A stretch of DNA of 7,118 bases from Smithella sp. UBA2180 (GTDB lineage Bacteria; Desulfobacterota; Syntrophia; Syntrophales; Smithellaceae): positions 3,342 through 10,459 of the forward strand of contig DCVU01000008.1 in NCBI GenBank assembly GCA_002327415.1, given 5' to 3'. Position numbers and translations under genes: made by a program. Numbering within the stretch: position 1 is the first letter of the stretch; each line of letters starts with the position of its first letter. Under the pieces are notes generated by a model. That model was not told the origin of the DNA and did no database searches. It saw nothing but the letters and a program-made list of their open reading frames with translations. This document shows positions 1-6,100 of the stretch, in pieces.

Positions 1-2
1 TT

Positions 3-902
3 GCCGATGCAACGGCTAAAATTCGTGCCGGCTGGTCGGAAATCATCATTGCCGGTGGCTGCGAAACCATGACGCATATTCCCATGGGCGGTTCCGCTGC
101 GCGTCCAAATCCGGATTGGAAATTTGACGGCAGCATGCCTAATCTTTGGATCAACATGGGCAATACGGCTGAAAATGTTGCCGAGCATTATAATATTTCA
201 CGTGAAGATATGGACAAGATGGGCGTGGAAAGCAATCGCCGCGCATATGAAGCCATCAAGGGAGGAAAGTTCAAGGATGAGATCATTCCCATTCAGGCTT
301 TCAAATACAAGATAAAAGACGGTAAACGTATTCGTGAAACGGTTACTTTTGCTGAGGATGACGGTGTGCGTTGGCCGACAAAAATGGAAGATATGGCGAA
401 ATTAAAATCACCCTTCAGGCAGGGCGGAAACTGCACAGCGGCCAACTCTTCGCAGATGACGGATGGCGCGGCTTTCTCTCTGCTGATGACAGCAGAAAAG
501 GCGAAGGCGTTGAAACTGAAACCCCTTGCCAAACTGACACATTATGCGGTTGCCGGTGTTTCTTCAGAAGAAATGGGTGTCGGCCCTGCTTACGCTATTC
601 CGAAGGTTTTGAAACTGGCCGGTTTGACGACAAAGGATATAGATGTTTTTGAAATCAACGAAGCTTTTGCGTCGCAGGCCATTTACTCCTGCCGCATAAT
701 CGGCATCGAAGACCGTTATTGGGCGGGCGACATCAATCCCAATGGTGGCGCGATTGCTCTAGGACATCCGTTGGGTTGCACGGGTGCAAAACTGACTGCT
801 CAGTTGCTCCATGAACTGCAGCGCCGGAAAGCCAAGCGCGGCATCGTTTCCATGTGTATCGGCGGTGGAATGGGAGCTGCCGCTATATATGAAATGCTTT
901 AA
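3..902 (+). CDS. Thiolase (acetyl-CoA acyltransferase), 5' partial
   Basis: This is a thiolase, which cleaves 3-ketoacyl-CoA with CoA (beta-oxidation) or condenses two acyl-CoAs, in the cytoplasm. The frame is open from base 3, giving 299 residues without a start. An ATG at 69 lies inside the conserved GGCETM block and is not the true start. Visible family motifs are GGCETMTHIPMGG near the window edge, NEAFASQ (Asn codon at 657), the catalytic His of GHPLGCTGA (codon at 765) and the second active-site Cys in CIGGGMGAA (codon at 855). The first, nucleophilic Cys normally lies some 25-30 residues before the GG-E block, so it should be just outside the window. The protein ends normally after the Cys block. 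Degradative versus biosynthetic direction cannot be read from the sequence. The stop codon overlaps the left arm of a hairpin, and no further gene follows on this strand before the tRNA. Confidence 0.95.
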   Translation, partial: ADATAKIRAGWSEIIIAGGCETMTHIPMGGSAARPNPDWKFDGSMPNLWINMGNTAENVAEHYNISREDMDKMGVESNRRAYEAIKGGKFKDEIIPIQAFKYKIKDGKRIRETVTFAEDDGVRWPTKMEDMAKLKSPFRQGGNCTAANSSQMTDGAAFSLLMTAEKAKALKLKPLAKLTHYAVAGVSSEEMGVGPAYAIPKVLKLAGLTTKDIDVFEINEAFASQAIYSCRIIGIEDRYWAGDINPNGGAIALGHPLGCTGAKLTAQLLHELQRRKAKRGIVSMCIGGGMGAAAIYEML

Positions 903-945
903 TGCCATTAGAGCTATCAGACATTAAAGTCGATAGCTCTGGCAT
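902..945 (+). other. Hairpin at the thiolase stop codon
   Basis: Arms 902-906 and 910-918 pair with 941-945 and 932-940: 14 base pairs, with a three-base bulge at 907-909 and a 13-base loop. The pairing is read directly from the sequence. No T run follows on either strand, so it is not a standard intrinsic terminator. It may stabilise the 3' end of the thiolase message. Confidence 0.7.
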
Positions 946-946
946 A

Positions 947-997
947 ATACAAAGTAAGCTTTCATCCATATTTAAAAGTGTGAAAGCAACTTTGTAT
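947..997 (+). other. Second long inverted repeat behind thiolase
   Basis: The outer arm ATACAAAG (947-954) pairs with CTTTGTAT (990-997). The inner arm GCTTTCA (958-964) pairs with TGAAAGC (981-987). A small internal loop of 3 and 2 bases separates them, and the apical loop is 16 bases. It starts two bases after the preceding hairpin ends. No T run follows. Function unknown. Confidence 0.7.
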
Positions 998-1040
998 AAT
1001 AAACAAATTGTCCCTTCTAGCTTCAAGCTGTAACTCTATA

Positions 1041-1100
1041 CAATTCCTCCGTTATCCTCTTCACAGGGGATAACGGAGGAATTGGCCTCAAGATTTTTTC
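1041..1100 (+). terminator. 20-bp hairpin with distal T run, possible terminator
   Basis: Arms 1041-1060 and 1065-1084 form 20 pairs (one G-T wobble at 1058/1067) closed by a four-base loop TCAC. The innermost 17 or more pairs are otherwise perfect. A run of six T (1094-1099) follows only after nine unpaired bases, which is farther than in a good intrinsic terminator. It is the best candidate for the 3' end of the thiolase transcript. It could equally be an RNA-stability element or a palindromic repeat. Confidence 0.45.
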
Positions 1101-1110
1101 AGTTTTAAAT

Positions 1111-1129
1111 CCCACGTCGCTTCGCTCCT
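1111..1129 (-). repeat. Fragment resembling a dispersed GGAGCGAAGCGACGTGG repeat core
   Basis: Read on the minus strand, this is GGAGCGAAGCGACGTGG, preceded by TCAATCTCA. From memory it resembles the core of a short palindromic intergenic repeat with many copies in several bacterial genomes (forms like GTCATTGCGAGGAGCGAAGCG). Only one copy is present in the window, and its flanks do not match the longer form well, so this would be a partial or decayed copy. Confidence 0.35.
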
Positions 1130-1199
1130 GAGATTGACAAAGATATTGTCTAATTTTTAGATTCTTCTTTAATTGTGGTTGCGCATAAAACTTTTTTTC

Positions 1200-1228
1200 T
1201 TGAAATAGGGAATACTTTAAGCTATAGC
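1200..1228 (+). promoter_or_regulatory. Sigma70 promoter of tRNA-Val
   Basis: The -35 box TTGAAA (1200-1205) and -10 box TATAGC (1223-1228) are separated by 17 bases. This puts the transcript start near 1235, a few bases before the mature tRNA 5' end at 1240. The boxes match consensus at 5 of 6 and 4 of 6 positions. Confidence 0.6.
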
Positions 1229-1239
1229 AAACGTCACTT

Positions 1240-1314
1240 GGGCGGTTAACTCAGCGGGAGAGTGCTACCTTCACACGGTAGAAGTCACTGGTTCAAATCC
1301 AGTACCGCCTACCA
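1240..1314 (+). tRNA. tRNA-Val, anticodon CAC, CCA encoded
   Basis: A full cloverleaf can be folded by eye. The acceptor stem is 1240-1246 with 1304-1310, the D stem ACTC/GAGT, and the anticodon stem CTACC/GGTAG around loop TTCACAC, so the anticodon is CAC at 1272-1274, reading the Val codon GTG. The variable loop has five bases, the T stem is ACTGG/CCAGT with loop TTCAAAT, then come discriminator A1311 and encoded CCA 1312-1314. Two departures from the usual bacterial form are a G1-U72 wobble at the top of the acceptor stem and an A10-U25 pair in the D stem. The gene stands alone with its own promoter and terminator. Confidence 0.96.
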
Positions 1315-1324
1315 TTTGTTTCAA

Positions 1325-1360
1325 GAGGTTATGGTTCATGCCGTAACCTCATTTTTATTT
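1325..1360 (+). terminator. Rho-independent terminator of tRNA-Val
   Basis: GAGGTTATGG (1325-1334) pairs with CCGTAACCTC (1341-1350): ten pairs including one G-T wobble, with a six-base loop. It is followed by ATTTTTATTT. The placement 10 bases after the tRNA CCA makes the assignment clear. Confidence 0.85.
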
Positions 1361-1396
1361 GTGAGATTTCAAAATTAATTTGTTGTCTATATTTTA

Positions 1397-1425
1397 TTGA
1401 CACACAAGATCATTCTTCATATACT
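1397..1425 (+). promoter_or_regulatory. Strong sigma70 promoter of the SDR operon
   Basis: A perfect TTGACA (1397-1402), a 17-base spacer and TATACT (1420-1425, 5 of 6) predict a start near 1432 and a leader of about 30 bases before the GTG at 1464. No operator-like palindrome is obvious in the leader, so expression may be largely constitutive (inference). Confidence 0.75.
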
Positions 1426-1463
1426 TCCAAAATATAACAATTACATTAATTAAGGAGTTAATA

Positions 1464-2249
1464 GTGAATGTAAAAGATTTGTTTGATTTAAAGGGCAAGG
1501 TTTCCGTAGTCACCGGTGGCGGCAGGGGTATCGGCAAATTCATGGCCACTGGACTGGCTGAGGCGGGATCGAATGTGGTGATTGCGTCGCGCAAACTGGA
1601 GAACTGCGAAAAAGAAGTGCAGGAACTGGAAAAGCTGGGCGTTAAGGCACTGGCGGTGAAATGTGACATGGCCAAGAAGGACGACATCGACAATCTGGTC
1701 AAGACTACCATGGATAAATTCGGCACTATCGACATATTGGTCAACAATGCCGGACTTACCTGGGGAGCGCCAACCCTTGATTTTCCTTTGGATAAGTGGG
1801 AAAAAATATTTGACGTTAATGTCAAAGGTGTGTGGATTCTCTCTCAACAGGTGGCCCGTATCATGAAAGAAAAGGGCGGAGGCAAGATGATTAATATTTC
1901 ATCCATCTACGGCTCGCGCGGTTCTAATGAAGAAGAACATCCGGCCGTTGCCTACAATCCTTCTAAGTTCGCAGTGGAAGGTCTGACTAAGACACTGGCT
2001 CTTAAATTAGCCCGTTACAAAATTTATGTCAATTGCGTGGCTCCGGGATTTTTTAAGACCGATATGATGGCCTATGTGTTCAAGCCGGAGAATAAAGAAA
2101 TTCTTGACCTTACCGTGTCTGCTATTCCACTCAAGATGTATGGCGACGAGGACGAGATTAAGGGTCTTGCCGTCTTTTTGGCATCCAAGGCCTCGAACTA
2201 CATTACAGGCGGTATCTTCCCTGTCGACGGCGGGCTGTCTGCTCAGTAG
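1464..2249 (+). CDS. SDR family oxidoreductase (FabG-like)
   Basis: This is a classical short-chain dehydrogenase/reductase of 261 residues, the usual length, made of one Rossmann domain. Visible motifs are the cofactor loop TGGGRGIG (17-24), NNAG (94-97), the structural Asn119, catalytic Ser147 in ISS, and Tyr164/Lys168 in YNPSK, so the catalytic tetrad is complete. Arg43 after the second beta strand suggests a preference for NADP(H), by family rule. The GTG start at 1464 is supported by AAGGAG six bases upstream. It likely reduces a 3-oxoacyl group or oxidises a secondary alcohol in the cytoplasm. Members of this subfamily are annotated variously as 3-oxoacyl-ACP reductase or gluconate 5-dehydrogenase, and the substrate cannot be told from sequence. 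It is the first gene of a two-gene operon with the downstream DUF5661-like gene. Confidence 0.93.
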   Translation: MNVKDLFDLKGKVSVVTGGGRGIGKFMATGLAEAGSNVVIASRKLENCEKEVQELEKLGVKALAVKCDMAKKDDIDNLVKTTMDKFGTIDILVNNAGLTWGAPTLDFPLDKWEKIFDVNVKGVWILSQQVARIMKEKGGGKMINISSIYGSRGSNEEEHPAVAYNPSKFAVEGLTKTLALKLARYKIYVNCVAPGFFKTDMMAYVFKPENKEILDLTVSAIPLKMYGDEDEIKGLAVFLASKASNYITGGIFPVDGGLSAQ

Positions 2250-2265
2250 AAACTAAATTAAGCTT

Positions 2266-2272
2266 AGAGGAG
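2266..2272 (+). promoter_or_regulatory. RBS that decides the start at 2281
   Basis: AGAGGAG lies eight bases before ATG 2281 but only two bases before an in-frame GTG at 2275. Normal spacing therefore favours ATG 2281 over the longer reading. Confidence 0.7.
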
Positions 2273-2280
2273 ATGTGGCT

Positions 2281-2718
2281 ATGAAGATTCCGCAGTATGT
2301 GACAGTTGCCGAAGTTAAAAGAGTCTGCAAAGAGTTGGGTTTAAGAGATTGGACGAAAATTAAAAAGCCTAATGTAACAGCAAAAGAAGCCGGGATAATC
2401 CTCAAAATTGTTAATGTTAAAAAAATGCCCATCATTCTCGAATCCTTTCGTATGGGGCTGGAAGTTGAGCTTGAACACGGTACGATGTTCGATGACGCGA
2501 ACGTGACGAACAATCATCCCATCCTTACAGGTGTGATCGTTCTTGCGCATATGAAAGAGACTCTTGATTATTACGAACGGCTGGATATTGCCGAGGTGGA
2601 GGGAGACTTGCTCAAGGCTGTTCTGTCCGGGAACCTCGATAAGATTGAAAGAAAGTATAAGAAACTCATCAAGGCTCAGTCTGTTCTGAACAAGGTGGTG
2701 TCGGCCCAATTGAAATAG
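2281..2718 (+). CDS. DUF5661-like conserved protein
   Basis: A 145-residue soluble protein whose function is not known. The centre has the pattern FRMGLEVELEHG (56-67), NVTNNHP (74-80), TG (83-84), LAH (88-90), KE (92-93) and DYYERL (96-101). I recognise this from the DUF5661 family, where the glutamates and histidines are conserved, so metal binding is possible (inference). Compared with short members, it has an N-terminal region with a helix-like segment before the core and a charged, Lys-rich C-terminal helix (about 108-145). There is no signal peptide or membrane segment. The start is ATG 2281, chosen by RBS spacing; a GTG at 2275 would add two residues. It lies 31 bases after the SDR stop with no terminator between, so it is probably cotranscribed. 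No clear terminator follows in the 90-base convergent gap. Confidence 0.75.
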   Translation: MKIPQYVTVAEVKRVCKELGLRDWTKIKKPNVTAKEAGIILKIVNVKKMPIILESFRMGLEVELEHGTMFDDANVTNNHPILTGVIVLAHMKETLDYYERLDIAEVEGDLLKAVLSGNLDKIERKYKKLIKAQSVLNKVVSAQLK

Positions 2719-2808
2719 ATCACCCGGCGCCTGACTCCTTCAATGCTTCAGCTTTCATCTGACATAATCGTCAAATGGGCGTTGCGCGGAAAATCAGTCA
2801 AATAATCG

Positions 2809-3948
2809 CTATTTTATTTTTGCCGCAATTTCTTCCTGAATTTTAAGAAATTCTTTCACGGTTCGATTAATCACCTCCGCCACTGTCGGAATATCATGGA
2901 TAATGCCCTGAACCTGTCCGGAAAGATAAAATCCTTTATCCAGATCGCCGGTCTCCGTCGCATGCTGAATATCGACGTAAGCCTGAGCAATGTGCATTAG
3001 ATTCATTCCCATTTTCGGAACTTTAAGCATTTTGTCCATTAAAGATTTTTTTTCTTTTGGCTTTGATGCGGAACCGGAATTTGCGCCGGATTCTTTAGGC
3101 CTCTCTGATTTTTCACCTTTAGGGCTGGATGAAGCTGCAGTTACCAGTTTCATCCATGGAATATCCACTGCCTTGGCAATAGCTAATGATGCCTTAAATC
3201 CTTTGCGAAGATTACGGCCTTGTTTGTATGCTTTTTCAGCGGAGGGGGTTTTAAAAACTCTGCAGTAAAGAGAGTCGAATCTGTTGGAATATATTGTATC
3301 TTCTATCCCGCTCTCCAACTGCTTTTTCTTGCAGAAGTCATGAACAGGACTTTCCTTCGTGATAGAAAGTCTTGTGCCCATTCCAATGCCTTCGGCGCCC
3401 AGAGCAAAAGCCGCGGCCATTCCCCGGCCGTCAGCGATTCCGCCTATCGCGACCACAGGTATTTTAACCGCATCTACTACAGCAGGAATAAGAACCAGTG
3501 TTGGAACCTGACTGCCATGAGCCGCTGCTTCATATCCGGTTACCTGCAGAGCATCCGCCCCCGATTTTTGAGCGGCCAGTGCGTGTTGAACGGTTGTTAC
3601 CGTGGCGATTACTTTACCGTTGTAAGCGTGAACTTTCTTTATTAAATCTTCGCCCTTGCCGAGAGATATGTTCAGAACGGGAACCTTTTCTTCGATGGCT
3701 ACCATAGCATTTTCATGAGCTCCCGGCATCAAGAGGGTAATGCCCACTCCAAAAGGTTTATTAGTAAGCGCTTTTATTCGTCTGATGGATTCTCTTGTTT
3801 TGGCCGGACTTAAAGGACCGGTGGCGAGATAACCGATACCTCCGGCATTAGACACTGCAGCAACAAGTTCCGGCACGCTTATCCAACTCATGCCGGGAAG
3901 GATGATTGGGTATTCGATTCCGAATAATTCTGTAATTTTTGTTTTCAT
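2809..3948 (-). CDS. Nitronate monooxygenase / FabK-type flavoprotein
   Basis: A 379-residue TIM-barrel flavoprotein of the 2-nitropropane dioxygenase family, which also includes enoyl-ACP reductase II (FabK). It should bind FMN and either oxidise alkyl nitronates or act on an acyl substrate. Visible features are the N-terminal PIILPGMSWIS (14-24), SNAGGIGYL (33-41), TGYEAAAHG (137-145) with the expected catalytic His144, the phosphate-binding IGGIADGRG (168-176) and GAEGIGMGTR (184-193), and a C-terminal GQVQGIIHDIP-type block. The usual EAGGH before the His reads EAAAH here. Residues about 271-302 are a Ser/Pro/Lys/Glu-rich low-complexity insert not typical of the family. The start is supported by AAAGGAG at 3957-3963, spaced eight bases. 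The gene converges on the SDR operon. The precise reaction cannot be decided from sequence. Confidence 0.9.
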   Translation of the reverse strand: MKTKITELFGIEYPIILPGMSWISVPELVAAVSNAGGIGYLATGPLSPAKTRESIRRIKALTNKPFGVGITLLMPGAHENAMVAIEEKVPVLNISLGKGEDLIKKVHAYNGKVIATVTTVQHALAAQKSGADALQVTGYEAAAHGSQVPTLVLIPAVVDAVKIPVVAIGGIADGRGMAAAFALGAEGIGMGTRLSITKESPVHDFCKKKQLESGIEDTIYSNRFDSLYCRVFKTPSAEKAYKQGRNLRKGFKASLAIAKAVDIPWMKLVTAASSSPKGEKSERPKESGANSGSASKPKEKKSLMDKMLKVPKMGMNLMHIAQAYVDIQHATETGDLDKGFYLSGQVQGIIHDIPTVAEVINRTVKEFLKIQEEIAAKIK

Positions 3949-4022
3949 AAAAACAGCTCCTTTATTTTAAAGAATATTTTTTATCTTAAAAAAATCTAAA
4001 TGATGAAAATTTAGCTGCTAGT

Positions 4023-4051
4023 TCCATAAATTATATTGAACAATATGTCAA
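4023..4051 (-). promoter_or_regulatory. Candidate promoter with internal palindrome, NMO-type gene
   Basis: On the minus strand a perfect TTGACA (4051-4046) is followed after 17 bases by TATGGA (4028-4023), a weak -10. The spacer holds a perfect palindrome, ATATTGaaCAATAT (4033-4046), which could be an operator for a dimeric repressor. A TATAAT also occurs at 4035-4030 but only 10 bases from the -35. Transcription from here would give an AT-rich leader of about 70 bases. Confidence 0.35.
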
Positions 4052-4159
4052 AACTAAATTATCCGGGCATTCTGGGCAAAATTTCTTGATATGATTGCCT
4101 GTGCCATATTTCTCTTGATGAGACGATGCGGCGTATCTTGTCTTTTGCTTATTCGGCAA
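4031..4159 (-). CDS. Doubtful small ORF with a CPEC motif
   Basis: A third minus-strand frame is open from a TTG at 4159 to TAA at 4031 (42 residues). It contains KYGTGNHIKKFCPECPDNL, with one CXXC pair as in half a zinc ribbon. Its amino-acid choice looks protein-like, but it has no clear ribosome site and overlaps the end of the radical SAM reading. It also runs into the proposed promoter of the next gene, and another minus frame is open too. It may be the tail of a lost gene or chance. Confidence 0.2.
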   Translation of the reverse strand: MPNKQKTRYAASSHQEKYGTGNHIKKFCPECPDNLVLTYCSI

Positions 4160-5833
4160 ATTTGCGTATGTAGTCTTTAAACAATTTTCTTACTTCATGA
4201 TTTTTTTCCGCGTCATATAGCCTCTCCATGATACCCCTGACACCATGCCTGGATTGCACAAGAGAATCGCCCTGCTGCTTTATACAGGGCGACAGCGGTC
4301 TGCGAAACGGCGGAGCATACAGCATCAATAAACCGCTCCCATATTTTGAATCCTTTGCCGTTTTTTGTGGGGTGAATAAAAGACCTCATAAAGATTATTG
4401 TAGAATTTATTGTTGCTCTAACCGGTGAACCGACTTTGCTCGATATATAAAAAACCATTGATGCGATAACCAGAGGGCTGTTGTAGAGGGAGTCTGGCGG
4501 TATCTTGTTTGTTTCGGCAAAATCCGCAATAGATAAAGACAAAAAATAATCCATTGTGTCTTTCTTCCCATAGATGAACCGGTTGTTTTCCTGACTTTCG
4601 TTAAAGAACACGGAACCCGGGAGATCTACAATCGTGCTAGGCTGTGCTCCTATCCTGTTCTTTGTGCAAAATTTTGTTATATCAACGCCTGTATTGTCGG
4701 TTGCGGAATTATAATAGTCATAAGGCAGCCCGATGATAAAAGAACCATGAATGGAAATACCATGATCGTGAATCTTCTTAATTTTAGACGCGTAATATTT
4801 TGCTACAGACATACCGCTTTTTTCTATGTTTCCAACAATGTGTTTGTTAATATGCTTTAAGTTGCGCATATCAAGAGATTCCAGACCTATAAAAAAATGA
4901 GTGCCTCCAGAGGCCCTGATCAGTTTAAGCAGTCCTTCATCATCCGCAACTTCAATGGATATCTGTACCGCATAATTGATGTGCAGATCGCTTTCCATGA
5001 TCTGTTTTAAAAAAGAAATCAGTTCTTTTTTGTTGGAAAAAAGATTGTCCGGTGTAAAAAAATAGTATCGGTTTTTAAAATCAACTGATCCTTTTTGGTA
5101 ATAACGCAATTCTGACACGAAGTCATCAGGATTGCGAAATTGAACTGATTTATATTTTTGCGGCATGGTTGAGATTGAACAAAACTTACATGAAAATATA
5201 CATCCCGTGAATGGAGCGACAGGATTAATCCGGAAATCCTTTAGCGGGGAATTTTTTATAAACGGCTCTAATGGTTCGAGGTTATGAAAATCTCCCCAAA
5301 CACCGTCTTCAATCAGTTTGTGTCCGATGTATTCGCTTTTGAGAAACTTGTTTTTCAGATCGTCTAAGATAGAGGTAATAACAGTTGAGTCTCCTGCGCC
5401 TTTCACAATGGAAATCAGCTCCGGATGCGGAGCGTGGTTTAACAAGATTGCAGCGGCGGCGGCAGCGGGAAATGTTGAGCTCATGGCTGAAATAAAAACA
5501 GCCTGCGGCAGACTTTTTTTCTTGTATTACCTGGGGGAAAAATTTCCGTTTGCCGTCCACCATTGCGATTATATGGTCTTTAGCGAGCCTGGCCAGTTGA
5601 TTTTGAATATATATACCCGCGTACATTTCAATGGCGAGAGCGTCAACCATTGTCGCGCGCTGTTTTTCCGGCTGGAAATCGACAAACTTGAGAAAATTTT
5701 CAGACGTTATTTCGTGTGCGTTTTTACCTGTGAGATAGGAAATGACATCAATGGGCGTAATAGAACCGGCAGGCAGAAAATCCATCAGATTATACGTAAG
5801 CGGATTATACACAATGAAATAGTTAGCGGGCAT
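4149..5833 (-). pseudogene. Radical SAM protein (B12-binding type), frameshifted
   Basis: The reading starts at ATG 5833; an in-frame TAA four codons upstream fixes it, and its ribosome site is weak. It runs about 105 codons to an A7 run (5514-5520). There the frame must move by +1 to continue into the radical SAM domain; with one A fewer the joined text reads ...LPQAVFISAMSSTFPAAAA. In the joined protein the [4Fe-4S] cysteines are C211, C215 and C218 (CIFSCKFC, CX3CX2C), followed by FTPDNLFSNK, FIGLESLD and GSFIIGLP, all typical of radical SAM proteins with an N-terminal cobalamin-binding-like domain. The downstream frame ends at TGA 4213. A second +1 shift near 4279 would instead give a more protein-like tail (GVRGIMERLYDAEKNHEV) ending at TAA 4149, for about 560 residues in all. 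The A7 shift is clear, while the second is likely. The substrate is unknown. It could be a true pseudogene, an assembly error in homopolymers, or slippage-dependent. Confidence 0.8.
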
Positions 5834-6095
5834 GATGTATCTTTAATTATCCTCTCCAAGAGAGATCAGCGGTCTTATCCTGAAAATATTACAGATGTTA
5901 ACGCTTTTACACTGAAAAAAGGAAGGCTACTTTACACGTCTTTTAAGGGATTACTTGGCTGCAATTTTACCGGCTTTAGTGATAAGGACTTCAGGCGGAC
6001 TACACCGTCTAGGGACCGTTTGTTCGTTTCCGCGTAAAATTTGACTAAAACTCGGTTCAAGACGCGGCAAAATGGATTAATGGGAACGGATCCCT
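5834..6095. other. Region upstream of radical SAM gene, no confirmed gene
   Basis: There is no gene I can call with confidence. On the minus strand a 41-codon stretch (6076-5951) reads EPSFSQILRGNEQTVP... and ends in VLITKAGKIAAK then TAA. A second minus frame is open over the same bases (64 codons, 6126-5932), and one plus frame as well. Closer to the radical SAM start there is a small stem (CTCTC/GAGAG) and a GGAGAGG 17 bases before the ATG, too far for a normal ribosome site. Several frames open together suggest a repeat or decayed DNA rather than a gene. Confidence 0.4.
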
Positions 6096-6100
6096 TTAAT
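6076..6100 (-). terminator. Weak hairpin terminator after the minus-strand remnant
   Basis: ATTAATGGGA (6076-6085) and TCCCTTTAAT (6091-6100) pair with one mismatch around a five-base loop. On the minus strand the stem overlaps the stop codon at 6096-6098 and is followed by CCATTTTG, a poor T tract. Confidence 0.3.

Noticed and set aside
1076..1099. Alternative terminator stem GAGG/CCTC closer to the T run
   Set aside because: It has only four pairs and excludes the far more stable 20-pair stem, so an attenuation switch is not supported.
1240..1463. Integration of a mobile element at the tRNA-Val 3' end
   Set aside because: I found no integrase and no downstream repeat of the tRNA 3' end; the next gene has its own clean promoter.
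1394..1847. Minus-strand open frames over the SDR gene
   Set aside because: They are shadows of a complete SDR with its full catalytic tetrad, and one would run across the SDR promoter.
2719..2808. Bidirectional terminator between the convergent genes
   Set aside because: Only four-pair stems can be drawn (for example TGAC/GTCA near 2760), with no proper T tract behind a stable stem.
2990..3707. Several plus-strand open frames over the NMO-type gene
   Set aside because: They lie antisense to a gene with clear family motifs and a good ribosome site, and they carry no recognisable protein signature of their own.
5318..6037. 239-codon plus-strand open frame
   Set aside because: Most of it is antisense to the well-supported radical SAM reading. 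It has no ribosome site and no recognisable domain, and its composition is typical of a shadow frame.
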